Positions 1 to 16,856 of a stretch of DNA of 64,000 nucleotides are shown here, piece after piece. Numbering within the stretch: the stretch's first letter is position 1; each line of letters starts with the position of its first letter. The notes beneath the pieces are model-generated. The model searched no databases, had not been told where the DNA came from, and was given only the letters and a program-made list of their open reading frames with translations. The position numbers and the translations under genes are program-made. Location of the stretch: NCBI GenBank assembly GCA_904063045.1, contig CAJFCJ010000013.1, positions 1,160,156 to 1,224,155 of the forward strand, read 5' to 3'. The DNA is from Dimorphilus gyrociliatus. Taxonomy: Eukaryota > Annelida > Polychaeta > Dinophilidae.

Positions 1-637
1 ATTTAAATTGATATTTTCTTACGAAATTATAGAGCTAATTAGAACGATGACAAAAAACTTTTTGTTTAATTAAATCTAATTTTTAAAAATATAAACTATT
101 GCTATCTAATTAAACAGTGAGCATTAGGGTCATTAAGTATTAAGTATAGTGAAGAAAGAAAGCGAAATTATTTCGATTTTTTTGTCAACAAATCCGTTTC
201 CAATAAATACCCCCGTAGGTGCTACGCCGATAAATTTATGTAACGTTATAAGCTTTTTTATACAATCCTGTTAGCATTCAACGAGATGCAGTCGCCGGCT
301 AAGCATATTATGTTTAACCGTTACGGTTGTATTCGTAACAATCGCTTGAGACATCCTTTTTCTCATCTAACTTATTTTATGGTATTTTTGTTTTTTAAAA
401 AGAATTCTGACAAAAAGATAATATATGACATTTCTATTCAAAGATGTTTCATTTTTTCCCACAGAAAGTTGTACTTTAGTTATGGTTTTTGAATAGTTTT
501 TTTTTCTTTTTCTTGCTTTTTCGAATTATTTTCGTTAGTTATTCGTCTTCAAAGATTATTTTACTGATTGTTTTACTTTTACCATTGATTTTTCTATTCG
601 TTAGTATTTGATCTAATTTCTATTTTTTTGTTTTCAG
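1..637. other. 5' flank or intron of Su(H), no gene seen
   Basis: AT-rich sequence ahead of the first recognisable Su(H) exon. A short open frame of 68 codons at 286-492 has no family resemblance, and I could not find a donor in it whose phase matches the exon beginning at 638. The first exon of the long Su(H) form is therefore either in this stretch and unrecognised, or before the window. Confidence 0.5.
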
Positions 638-3232
<2,595 letters not shown>

Positions 3233-3856
3233 ATGCTCTTTTTTTTTACCCCCTTGCATTTTACCATGAATCAAAAGTCTATGGATGCTTAAAAAATCTA
3301 CTTTGTTATTGCGTCCAAATTTTTATTTATGGAATTTACTTCTATTGTTCTTTTGAGAGAATTGCATGCATAATTTTGTTTTTCTAAAATGAGTTAATTA
3401 CGTGTCTTTGTTTTCTAAACAAGTTATTTTCTATTTACATCAGATATTACTAACTGAAGAGGACTAAATAACGCGTATTGTATTTGTTTGTCAATTGGCT
3501 GAAAAATCTCTATCTCTTGACAAGCGTATATACGTCTACTGCAAGATTATATCTAGAAATCCTCTTATTAGTAAATTATTGTCGAGAATGTTATCAATAA
3601 ACAATGAAAAGATATTTTAAACTATAGTATTGCTTTTTCAAAGTAAAAAAAAAAAGTGGCGCGCTTTTTATATGGTACTCTTTGGATCCAAAATTCTGTA
3701 TTTGAGTTCATACTGTGACAGTCTTTAGTTGAACAATATAAAACATAAATGGCGACAGACTGCACACGCGCACTCGCCATATCCTAAAGCCTAAATTAGT
3801 TTAACAGTGGTAATAAGTTCATTTGACACTTCATTTTCTTTTAACAAACTTATAAA

Positions 3857-5364
3857 ATGTCGGAGGAAACTATTAACATATTATTCGTTTCAAAAGGTTT
3901 GTTTTAGATATATATATATATATCAATATATATATATATATATATTGCTTGTTACATTTGCCACGAAAATTAATATTCTAATTTCTATGTTCTATTTTCT
4001 ACAGACGATAAGTTTAGAAGTGTCATTGCTCTTAATAAATTAATGGAGATATGTATATCGTCGTCTACGGTAAGTTGGTATTAAAATAGAATTGTTCTTA
4101 TAACTGTAAATACTCTTTTTCTACGTCAACTCTTTTATTTTTTATGTAGAAGATTTATATTGAAACTCGAGGTGTTGATGTTGCTAAATCAAAAGATTCG
4201 TTTTGTCCTTTTGTAGAAGAAGGAATGAAACAAAATGGACTTTATTTAAAAAGTCAACCACAGCAAGTTTGTAGTTTTATAGTACTTTTTTTTATTTTTG
4301 TCCTTTTTCTTTTTTCATGGGACAAACTACAAACTTAGAATATCATATTTCATTTAAATTCATTTTAAAATTCTTCAGCTTACTAGAGAGGACTTTAATA
4401 ATTTCGACTATATGTTCGCATTCGACAATTATACTTATGAGGCTTGTTTGGCCATTAGAAATTTTACGGTTGAGAAGACGGCCGATACGAAAATACTTGA
4501 TAGTTCTTTTGAAATATTTCGTACGTCTAAAGAACCTTTAACGTTACCGAATCAGCCGAATAATTGTGACGATTCGTTCGACGAAGAAATCAATGAACTT
4601 TGCAGAATGAAGAATCAACTTGAAATGAGCACGAGATCTGATGATGAATTATCAAAGGGAGATAGCGAATGGGAAAATGAAATATCTACAATAAGCTTTG
4701 GTGAGAGCCCCTATTCTAGCGCGAAGAGTATTGTTACAATGGAAGAGGATTTATTCGAAGATATCGAAACTATATTGAATTTATTCGCCGAGAATGACAA
4801 ATTAAAGAAGGCTAAAAACTCTGGTAGCCGTCTAATAGAGGGGAATATTACCGCGTCTCCTCCCGCTAACGATATACAATCGGAAAATGATAGAGAAGAA
4901 GAGGTGGTAAATAATTTGAGAACCAATTCTGATAATGGCGACAATTATGTACGTTTTGTTGATGCAATAAATGGAATCGATGGAAAATCTATGATGGAAG
5001 GCGATAGCTATTCTGATAAAAGCAACTGTTCATTTGACGATAATGATTACTGTACAAGAGCACTTTTATGTCTCTTAACCGCTTACGATAGTCCGGATAT
5101 TCAAACTGATGATTTCGAAATATACGAAAGAAGTAAAGCGGTATGTGTTTTTTTTTCTTCTTTTTCATATAAAATATACAACTTAATAGTATAATCAATT
5201 TGCAACTAATTTCGATAAACAATCTCATATTACAAATTACATAGATGGATTCGGGTCAGGACACTTACGAAGTCATTTCTCGTTGCTGCCTTAGATTCTT
5301 TTATACAACTTTAAGCGGAAAAAAAATCAATTTATTGGATTTTCCTCAAAGCTCAAACTGTTAA
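3857..5364 (+). CDS. Low-molecular-weight tyrosine phosphatase homologue, predicted catalytically dead, with large acidic insert
   Basis: Five exons (3857-3896, 4005-4069, 4150-4266, 4379-5140, 5245-5364) give 367 residues. The start reads ...NILFVSKDDKFRSVIALNKL, which aligns without gaps to the LMW-PTP P-loop start (FVCLGNICRSPIA). Ser12 occupies the position of the nucleophile Cys12, while Arg18 and Ser19 of the CX5RS motif are kept; Phe17 replaces Cys17. LTREDFNNFDYMFAFDN (from residue 75) matches the family segment TKEDFxxFDYILCMD. The last exon, TYEVISRCCLRFFYTTL, matches the family C-terminal helix. Between these lies roughly 200 residues of Asp/Glu/Ser-rich, probably unstructured sequence absent from ordinary ~157-residue family members. 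Followed by the LLTAYDSPD segment where the D-loop is expected; Asp is present, Pro of the DP pair is not. Catalysis by the usual route is not possible; a phosphotyrosine-binding or scaffold role is inference. Confidence 0.8.
3906..3947. repeat. (AT)n microsatellite in first intron of the phosphatase-like gene
   Basis: Two runs of TA dinucleotides separated by TCAA, within intron 3897-4004. Confidence 0.85.
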
Positions 5365-6440
5365 AAAGTTGGGGTAAGAATTACAAAAAAAAGAGAAATT
5401 AAATGAAAATAGGGAGTCGGATTTATATATGCATACATACATACATACATACATACATGCATACATACTTGCGTACATACAAACAGAGGAAAGTTTCTAA
5501 TACTCAAGTTCTTTACTTGACCGTTTTCTTTTTGTAAAGGATAAACAAAAGATAATAAAAAAGGAAAACAAACAAACAAACAAATAGAAAGTATAGATAT
5601 AAAAAAAAAAAACTAAAAAAAAATAAAATAAAAAAGGATAAAAGATTGATAGAGAGAAGGATGAATAGTTTGATAAATATTTCCCATATAATGTAGTATC
5701 ATTTTGCGTAATTGTATTTACATATAGAAAATATTGTTAGGGACTTTGTTCTTATTGTAAAATTACAAACATCAATGGATTGTATATGATTCTCCCTAGT
5801 CTTTTGAAGATAAAGATTTTTTTTATATGATATTCTTTTTTCATTGATATATATAAATATATATACTGTAACTCTTACTGCATTTACGGTTCTAGATATA
5901 TACATATGCATATACGCATGCTTGGTGTGTCTTTTGTTTCGTACTAGGTGGTTGGTTAGTTATGAATATTCATCAATTAAAAATATAACACATACTGTAC
6001 AAGTTTTTTAAATAAAAATAATTAGTTGAATTATTATTGATATCATTTTCTCTCTTTTTCTCTCTTCCTATATCTCTCACTCTTTATGGACGCTAGATGG
6101 GATAATTATAAATGTCATGATACATATATAAATATGTATACAGTATTTATGAAAATATAAATAGTCTAACATTTTGGAGATAAAGTAGACAAAAACTAGG
6201 CGTTTTCAGGTTAAATTACTCTAGATTATCGAACAGTTGGAGATTATTTTTTTTTATATCGAACATATAAAAAATAGCTATCTCTTATGATTAAGAAATG
6301 GGGAATAACTTTTTATAGAACATACCGTTTCGTTTTTTTTTATTATTATTTTTTTAAGTTCCTGTAAACAAAAGGCCATCTAGTGTCTGTCTTTCGATTC
6401 ACCGCTATTGGTACGTTTATGTAAAACCTATTATCGTTCA
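5365..6440. other. Spacer, AT-rich, no gene seen
   Basis: About 1.1 kb with many stop codons in every frame, A-runs and simple repeats (the CATA tract at 5431-5480, TA runs near 5845-5870). It should hold the 3' UTR of the phosphatase-like gene and the promoter of the next gene, but no TATA box or strong site stands out. Confidence 0.6.
5431..5480. repeat. (CATA)n tetranucleotide microsatellite
   Basis: About twelve copies of CATA with a few substitutions (CATG, CTTG). Confidence 0.9.
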
Positions 6441-7383
6441 ATGAATATCTTTGATTTTCTATTCCATTATTATCCTGTTATTATTACATTTATTACTATT
6501 TTTGCAATATCAGTATTTAGTTTTCTTTTATTGGGAAAAGACAAGCAAAATGCGTCACATTGTAAATCTCCGGCTTGTGTAAGATGCAAACTCTATACCG
6601 TTATAAAGGAGAAAGCTTTGCGTCGTTTGGAGACGCTCGAAATACACAATACTCTGCGCAATAGAATAAAAAAGGCCATAAAATTAGAAGGCATTGAAAA
6701 TTCGAAACAAAAGCCTAATGTTTATTTCGATAATTCGTTCCTTTCTATTCCATTCTGGTCAGCTGATGCTATTGAGGACGCTCTTTTAATAGAAAAGAGC
6801 GGAGAAATTCTAAACCAAACATTTTCAAAGGCTAAAGAATATCCCCAGCTCTGGTGTAATAATACTACACTAACCGGTTCCTGGAGAGCCTTCTATTTTT
6901 ATAACCAAGGAGAAAGATGTAATTATACTTGTAATTTATTTCCGGATGTAGCCAAGCTGGTTGAAAGTCTACCTAACTTTTTATGTGATTGTGTCTTTGG
7001 AAATGTATGCTTTTCCGTTTTATCTCCAAAGACCCAGTTAGAAGAACATTACGGGCCATGCAATATCAGATTAAGATGTCATTTTGGTAATGAGATTTTT
7101 CATTAAATAATTATACAAATTAATTTGAAGAGTTTTCCCTCTCTTCCTCCCCGCTTTATTAGGTATTCAGGTAGATAATAAATCTAAGCTTAAGGTTGAC
7201 GGACAGCTACACGAATGGGAAAATGGAAGATGTATTGTTTTCGATGACTCATATTTACATTCCGCTTTCAACAATAGTACTTCGGACAGGTGCATTTTTC
7301 TAGTAGATTTATGGCATACCGAACTACCGGATTCATACAGATCTTTACTGGTTGATCTATTCTCTTCAAAAAGCCAACTTTAA
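6441..7383 (+). CDS. Aspartate beta-hydroxylase domain-containing protein (ASPHD1/2-like)
   Basis: Exons 6441-7086 and 7163-7383, phase-1 junction, 288 residues. The ATG at 6441 is the first in frame and gives a short cytosolic start followed by one hydrophobic segment (about residues 7-32, rich in I/F/V/L), so a type II membrane protein. The C-terminal half is an aspartyl/asparaginyl beta-hydroxylase jelly roll: ALLIEKSG.., FPDVAKLVESLP, LEEHYGPCNIRLRCHFG with one iron-ligand His, then WENGRCIVFDDSYLHSAF with the second His, then FLVDLWH. The family uses Fe(II) and 2-oxoglutarate; the biological substrate of ASPHD proteins is not established. The short length without TPR or EF-hand regions fits ASPHD rather than full-length ASPH. 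Convergent with NF-kB downstream. Confidence 0.85.
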
Positions 7384-7921
7384 CCTTGTAATAGTTACTC
7401 TCTCTCAAAAAAAAATTGTTATTTTTCTCTTTGTTAAAAAGAATACAAAGTCTTTATGCAATAATGACAAATCTCCCCGTTGCACTCTTTTAACTTTTAG
7501 CTAATTTTTTATTTATTTAATTATCTATCTATTCAATTTTTTTTTGACAGACAAAAGAAAAAAAAAGTACCAGTTAAGCATTTTCATTAATTCGACAATT
7601 ATAAAGGTAACAAAGAAGAAAGGGCAATGTAACAAAAAATATGTTAATTTCAATGGCAAAGCATCAATATACAATCTACTCTTTAACATTTATTCACAAG
7701 ACACCAGCCGGTCAATATGAATTATACATTTTAAAGAAAAATTGACATAGATAAGAGATGATAGAAGAATAAGAGAAAAAGAATGAGAAGGATAAAATTT
7801 TACTATTAAAGAAAAGGGAAAGTAAAAATTACAACAGAGTAAAATAGAATTTTATGATAATGAAAAATTTCATCTTTATGAAAATATTGACTTATTTTTT
7901 CGGATGAATCCGAATCTCTTT
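7384..7921. other. Spacer between convergent genes, no gene seen
   Basis: AT-rich 3' flanks of the ASPHD-like gene (+) and NF-kB (-). No open frame of note. Confidence 0.6.
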
Positions 7922-10085
7922 CTAATCTTCTAGATCATATTTTTTCCCAATAGGCAAATTCTTATTTAGTATTGATACCATCTGTAAGATAATTGGATAT
8001 TAAAATAAGAAAGAAGAGATACTAAAATTAATTGTTTAAGTAAATTTCTACCTTTTCAGAAAGATCTGATAGGATAATTGGCAAGCCATCATCCTGAAGT
8101 TCGTCTGGATCAGCTCCGGCTTGTATTAACATATTAGCAGATTTCAAGTCGTTGTTTAAGACGGCTACTGCCAGAGGTGTATAGCCAGAACCGTCCGCGA
8201 GATCGACATTATCAACGTGATTTACTAAAACTTCAACTATTTCGTGATACTGATTATTAACAGCCAGGTATAAAGGTGTTCTACCATTTTTACTATTTTC
8301 AATATTCAATTTGGCTCCCCCGCATATAAGAGCCTCGACAACTGGTAGATTGTTGCTACTTACTGCCAAATGTAACGGAGTTTGGCCATCAATATTCGGT
8401 GAATTAATGCAATCACTAATGTCTTGAGCTTGTAAAAGTATCCTTATAAAGTTGACTGAATATCGTTGACGAATGGCAATATGTAATGGTGTATTTTTCC
8501 GTTCATCCCTTATCGAGAGTTTTTCACCCGCCTTTAGGAGGAAAGCGACACTTGGAATGAACAATTCGCCGCATAAAACGGCTACGTATAAGGTTGTCTC
8601 GTAATCGACATTCATTGGACACAGAGTTTTCAAGAACTGTAATTGTGTTGAACATATATTCCTCAGTCTATTCTTTGGACTCGTTTCGCTTTGAATCGGA
8701 TGTGGAGATGCTGGAGCAGCGTCACTCTCTAAATCATCAACTTTTAAATTATCTATGTCAAAGTTGTCAGAACCTTCAAAACTACCAATATCTGGTAATG
8801 GACTTTCATATGGTGTTTCGGAAGAGTCTATACCACTATCTCCTCCGTTACTTTCTTCAGACGGCATGTAATTACAGATAAGTTGGTCGATCTCGTTCAA
8901 AGCATCGTTCATTGGTCCTGGACTCCAACCTTGTTCAACTTGCTCTGGAAAGATTGTACACAATAAATGTTCATAGCTATATTCCATTGGTCCAGAATTC
9001 TGTTTTGGCATCGAATCTGGAATATTTGGAAATTCTCCACCATTGAAAGTTCTTCCTTGAGAAATATTATTTGAATGATCGGGCTGATGCGGAAAGTGAG
9101 AAGGATGACTTGGATTCAACGAACTTGGTAGTCGTTTCGCTCTTTTCCTGGCTATGCTAGCCATTTCTGATCGTTCCGGAACGTATACAAATGAAATGGA
9201 GTTACTCGCTTCTCTCTCTTGTTTCCTTCGTAATTGCATGAAAACAGTAACGTCTCTTATTATTTTAGTATCGTGGTAAGCAGGAGTACGGAAAACAATT
9301 GCGAATTGTTTGTGAACATCTTGCACTCCAAACTTACCGAAATCCTCCCAAACAAGCTCTCCTTGAGCGTTAGTCTCATAGAAACGAACTTCAATGTCAT
9401 TTTTCTGAACTTTTTCGCATAACAGAAAAATTTCATCGCCTCCTGTACAGCATCCTTCTTTTTTATCAATTCTGGTAATCTTTAGATTCGTACCATTTGT
9501 ACATTTGCTATCGTGAACGATATTTGAGTATGCCCAAAATGGATTAGGGGTCATAATTCGTCCACTCTCAGCATCCGTTAAATAGACTGATACTTTTAGT
9601 TTAACAGCATTCATTGCTATATTTTTAGAAGTATTCTCGTCTATCTCTTGACTCCAAGGTTGCTCGTATGATAGATCAGATGCTCTTAATATCTCAGATT
9701 TAAAGATTTTATCATCTTCAATTCTTTTGGCTAATAATTCCGGTACCTCCTTTTTTGTCACATGAATTATAGACAAACCTTGCAGTGTAAATGTCATTTT
9801 ATCATTCGGTTGAAAATCTTGAACGTAGAAGCCGTATTTGCAGTGCTTACCCACCAATTTGTGAGGATGAAGAATCGGCTGCAAGTCAGTTGTAACTAAC
9901 TGAACGACAACTTTAACGTTACCACGAAAGTTATGAACTTGAACAGATGGGTACGTTTTTTTACTTTTTTTAGTATTGTCGCCTTGTATGCCGCCGTGTG
10001 TGGCTCCTTCGCTCTCGTATCGAAATCGGTATCCTCTTTCTTGAGGTTGCTCGACAAAGGATACATAAGGCTGTGCCTTAATCAT
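7922..10085 (-). CDS. NFKB: NF-kB (p100/p105/Relish type) with Rel homology domain and ankyrin repeats
   Basis: Two coding exons: 10085-8052 (678 codons) and 7981-7922 (19 codons and stop), phase-0 junction; 697 residues. If the last intron is retained the protein ends seven residues later at 8028. ATG 10085 is preferred because a TTTACAG acceptor sits just before it, so the upstream in-frame ATG at 10118 is probably intronic. Domains: Rel homology N-domain from the start, with recognition loop YRFRYESEGATHGG (residues 19-32); dimerisation/IPT domain about 190-300; nuclear localisation cluster RKRAKR about 313-318; Ser/Pro-rich linker with DSGIDSS at 416-422; five to six ankyrin repeats about 492-670. 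No death domain. The ankyrins would mask the nuclear signal until removed. Ser25 replaces the usual redox Cys of the recognition loop. Head to head with Ras across about 1.1 kb. Confidence 0.93.
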
Positions 10086-11194
10086 TGCTGTAAATATAAA
10101 ACATAAGATTTCAGCCATTGATTGATTTTGTGCTAAATGTATAAGAATTCGAACGGATAGATTATAATTATGTATTTTATTTAATTATTACTAAGCATGT
10201 TTTATTTCAAAGGATCGGGATTGTTTACATATTGTAACAGCATCTTTTACCTTCACCATTGGTCCTTGAAACGAAAGCTTGATCAAATACCCGGGAAGTA
10301 TTTTGCGAAATGTTTACAGTCGTCGGATTCATAACAAATATTAGAAGTTTTCCCAAGTTCTATTTTATTACCCAAAAATTTGTGATCAATCACAAAGAAT
10401 ATCCAAATTTCCACTCAGATCGTATTAGATTATTCTTAAATCTCAGATATAGTGTTGTCTAAGTAACTTAAACGTTTATGACTGAATATTATTTTTGGAA
10501 TTTCCAATATTTTTGCGAACAAGGGGAATAACCTTCCAAAGACTATCTTCGTGATATTGAGCAATTTGAAGCGACCTCAAGCGGTTGGCTTTAATATTTA
10601 CTAATATTAATTTAAAAAACAAAGTGAAAATGTCGTATCCACGTTCACCAACTGTCTTTTCAATAATTTTATATTTTTTTTAGATATCACCGTCAATTTT
10701 GTGACGTAGACATGAAGATTAGCCTTTATTTACATATTTGCTTACTAGGTGTCAGTGTGAACAGGCTTGAAAAAAAATGTTTTCTTTAAAGATAGTGAAC
10801 TTTATTCTCAGAAAGAAACTTTAAAATGGAGGTTTTGTGAAGAATATTAAACGATCGCCATACTAGTAAGATGACTGAGTAGAAGGGTATTCTTAAAAAT
10901 AATGATACTATTTGATTGCATTATGCCTTATAGTGCATTTAAAAAACCAAAAAGCATTGACTTTTCTTCTAAAAATATTAAATTAAAAAAAAAAATAAAT
11001 TATAAAAAAATTCTTTTTGCGGCACTGACTTCCGTCCCTCGACTTGGGCGTTGCGAACAATCCTTTTAATCATCAATCACAACGCAGCCGATCGAGGAGG
11101 ATAGAGAGAAGAAGATATTAATTTTTTTTATTTTAGTGTTTTATTCGATTTAATGAAAATATTAGCCTTTTAGAGAATTTTTTAAAATAATAAT
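10086..11194. other. Divergent upstream region of NF-kB (-) and Ras (+)
   Basis: AT-rich, no coding potential. Expected to hold both promoters and probably a 5' UTR exon of NF-kB (an acceptor lies at 10088). A tempting short exon ATGGTGAAG|GT on the minus strand near 10254 does not match the phase of the NF-kB coding exon. Confidence 0.5.
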
Positions 11195-12090
11195 ATGACG
11201 GAATATAAAATGGTAGTCGTCGGTGGTAAGTTTGGCGCGAATAAGGTATTGATTGTCATTAAATATTGTTTATTTTAGCTGGAGGTGTTGGAAAGAGTGC
11301 TCTAACAATTCAACTCATTCAAAATCAGTAAGTTTTTCCCTTGGAGTTTAATTATACGCGTCTCGTGCGATTTCTAAATTGCCTATTCTGACAGTTTCGT
11401 TGAGGAATATGATCCGACGATCGGTAATTATCCTGTGAGAAAATTGACTATTAAACTTAATGATGTGCCATTTTTTACCATTAACAGAGGATTCTTACAG
11501 GAAACAAGTTGTGCTTGATGGAGAAACGTGTTTGTTAGACATCTTAGATACCGCTGGCCAAGAGGAATACAGGTATGTGTATTTTCACATGGTTGTATCA
11601 GTTGTATTATCTGCTTGTATCTATTAAAAGTGCAATGAGGGACCAGTATATGAGAAGCGGTGAAGGTTTTCTCTGCGTTTTTGCTGTAAATAGCTCAAAG
11701 TCCTTCGAAGATATTAATCAATATAGGGAGCAAATTAAACGAGTTAAAGATGCCGATGAAGTTCCTATGGTGTTGGTCGGTAATAAGGTTGATTTACCTT
11801 TGCGCACCGTCGAAAATTCTCAAGGAAGAAGCTTAGCAGAAGGTTTTGGCATTCCATACATCGAAACTTCGGCAAAGACAAGGCAAGGAGTTGACGATGC
11901 CTTTTACACGCTAGTCAGGGAAATTCGAAAATTCGTGAGTATAAATATCTTAATATAATTAATATTTCTTATTATCTCTTTGTATTTTTTGCAATAACTT
12001 GCTATTTTTTATTTGTCCTTGCAGAAAGATAGAAAAGGCAAAGATAAAAATAAAAAGAAACCTCGCAAAAATAAATGTACCCTACTGTAA
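11195..12090 (+). CDS. Ras: Ras small GTPase (KRAS/HRAS/NRAS type)
   Basis: Six exons (11195-11225, 11279-11327, 11395-11423, 11488-11572, 11631-11934, 12025-12090) give 187 residues, within two of human Ras proteins. All switches are intact: P-loop GAGGVGKS, effector loop [33 protein letters not shown] (NKxD), ETSAK. Gly12, Gly13 and Gln61 are wild type. The C-terminus is a lysine-rich run ([15 protein letters not shown]) followed by the CAAX box CTLL, so membrane attachment by a prenyl group plus polybasic patch, like KRAS4B. The terminal Leu favours geranylgeranylation over farnesylation in known enzymes. Acts at the plasma membrane upstream of Raf/MAPK. Confidence 0.97.
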
Positions 12091-13636
12091 TAGTAAGGCA
12101 CATGCTAAGATTTTTACAGTATAAAAGTCTTGTAGCTGGCGAAATTTCTTTTCTAGGTGTTGTCTACGTCACTATGCCCATTTTTATCGATACTTGATTG
12201 ACGCCTGCAATTGACGACACTAAAATGGCTTTTATACTTTTTTGACAATTTAAATTTAATGCTTATTTCTTATATATATCCTATATATATATATGTATAC
12301 ATATTTGTCCTTTACTACATCCTCAAATGAGTTTTAATAATGCAACGACTATTTATTTTATTTTAATAAGATGCTATCTGAGATCGTGCATGCGTTTCGT
12401 CGAATGATGACACTAATTTGTTGTGTTGGTTCTTTTTTTTATTCTTTTATAGTGGTTGTAATGTTTATACTCACAGAAAGCCTACAGAATTTGATTATAT
12501 TAATAAGGGAAGGAAAAAGTTACTCATTTAAAAAATTTCAATTTGTGCGTATAGACTCATATTGTCTCATATCCTAACAAACTATATGGTAAATGTTTCT
12601 TTTTTAATGAACATACATGCTTTAGTCTGAAACGAATAAACAAATTATGTAAACTGCAAACTACTATATAAATATAGATTCATAGTTTATGCCTATATGT
12701 ATAATACAAGATAGTATATACATAACATAATCAGAAGTAAATGTATATGTATAGTTAAACATATACACTTTTACAATCATTCAACACGAGTGTGACAAAA
12801 TTGCATTGCATCGAAAGAAAATATTAAGTTACCGTCCACGAATTATCACAAAAAAGCACAATCGTGTTGCTTTGAAGCACATGTTATACTACAAATAAAT
12901 ACGACAGGAATTACGATAGTTGTTAAATATGACTAGACGATAAAATAGGCGCGAATAAATGTATATACGTATACGGTAATATGATTATATATATTGCATA
13001 CACTTAAGCAGAAGTAAAGCCACAGTAAAGGTAGAGCGACCAAAACGACAAGATATAAATTATCTCAATGTTTGAGATAAACAAAAGAAACTATTCATAT
13101 TGAAAATTGTTTATCAATCATTTGTGCATATATATATATATATACAGTATATATATATATATAAATCCTATGAAATTGTTATTTCAAGATATAGAACAAC
13201 TTGGTTGCTCTAGCTCCACCTGCTGCTGCTATGCATATATGAATATATTAAATATTAAAGTTATACATATAAATACATATCTTTATATACATTTTCTATA
13301 CAGATGTATATGTATTTATATGATGAATATATCAATATATATTCATGTTATTTTAGGATTATTACAGTAAGGAAGTGATCAATAACGAGAGCGCAAGGCG
13401 CCTAAAAATGCTATTCTAAAATATACACATACGTAGAAACCAGCTACCACGTACAAACAGCTTTCAAATTGGTTTTTGTAAAGCATTCGACTTTCTTTTA
13501 AATCACAGTATGATTTTAATAATAAAAAAGTTTCTAGGCTAAGTGAAGAACTTCAGTAACTCCCCTATACCTTGAATTTACACACCTTCACATACATGAA
13601 CAGTTGATATGTAAGTATATACACAAGCAATCCATA

Positions 13637-13687
<51 letters not shown>

Positions 13688-13922
13688 GACTAAGCAATAG
13701 AACATAATCTATCAATAACTACAACAAATGGAAACATGCGAGAACTTCATAAGCCAAAAGATAATTTTGATTTGCGGTTCTATTCCGCAATAATGCTAAA
13801 ACGGTACAACAGATGTTGAAACACATAATGAAGTAGGCTTTTCAATAACAAAAAGGATGAAGAGAAGAAAAAAGGGAAAAACTAATTCCATTACATACTC
13901 TACAAATCAAAAAAAAACTCGT
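12091..13922. other. 3' flanks of Ras and HIPK, no gene seen
   Basis: 1.8 kb of AT-rich sequence between convergent genes, dominated by TA-rich runs (12271-12292, 13129-13162, 13640-13684). Short open frames at 12371-12577 and 13107-13370 are low-complexity Ile/Tyr strings produced by the TA repeats. Confidence 0.6.
13640..13684. repeat. (AT)n microsatellite, about 22 units
   Basis: Uninterrupted AT dinucleotides downstream of HIPK. Confidence 0.95.

Positions 13923-16856
<2,934 letters not shown>

Noticed and set aside
10086-10118. Upstream ATG (10118) as the NF-kB start
   Set aside because: The intervening bases end in TTTATATTTACAG, a good acceptor, and the encoded residues (AEILCFIFTA) do not fit the family start.
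10240-10260. ATGGTGAAG|GT on the minus strand as NF-kB exon 1
   Set aside because: Phase 0 at its donor does not match the phase needed at the acceptor before 10087; it would put a stop straight after the junction.
13107-13370. Open frame downstream of Ras
   Set aside because: Made of Ile/Tyr/His from TA-rich repeats; no plausible protein.
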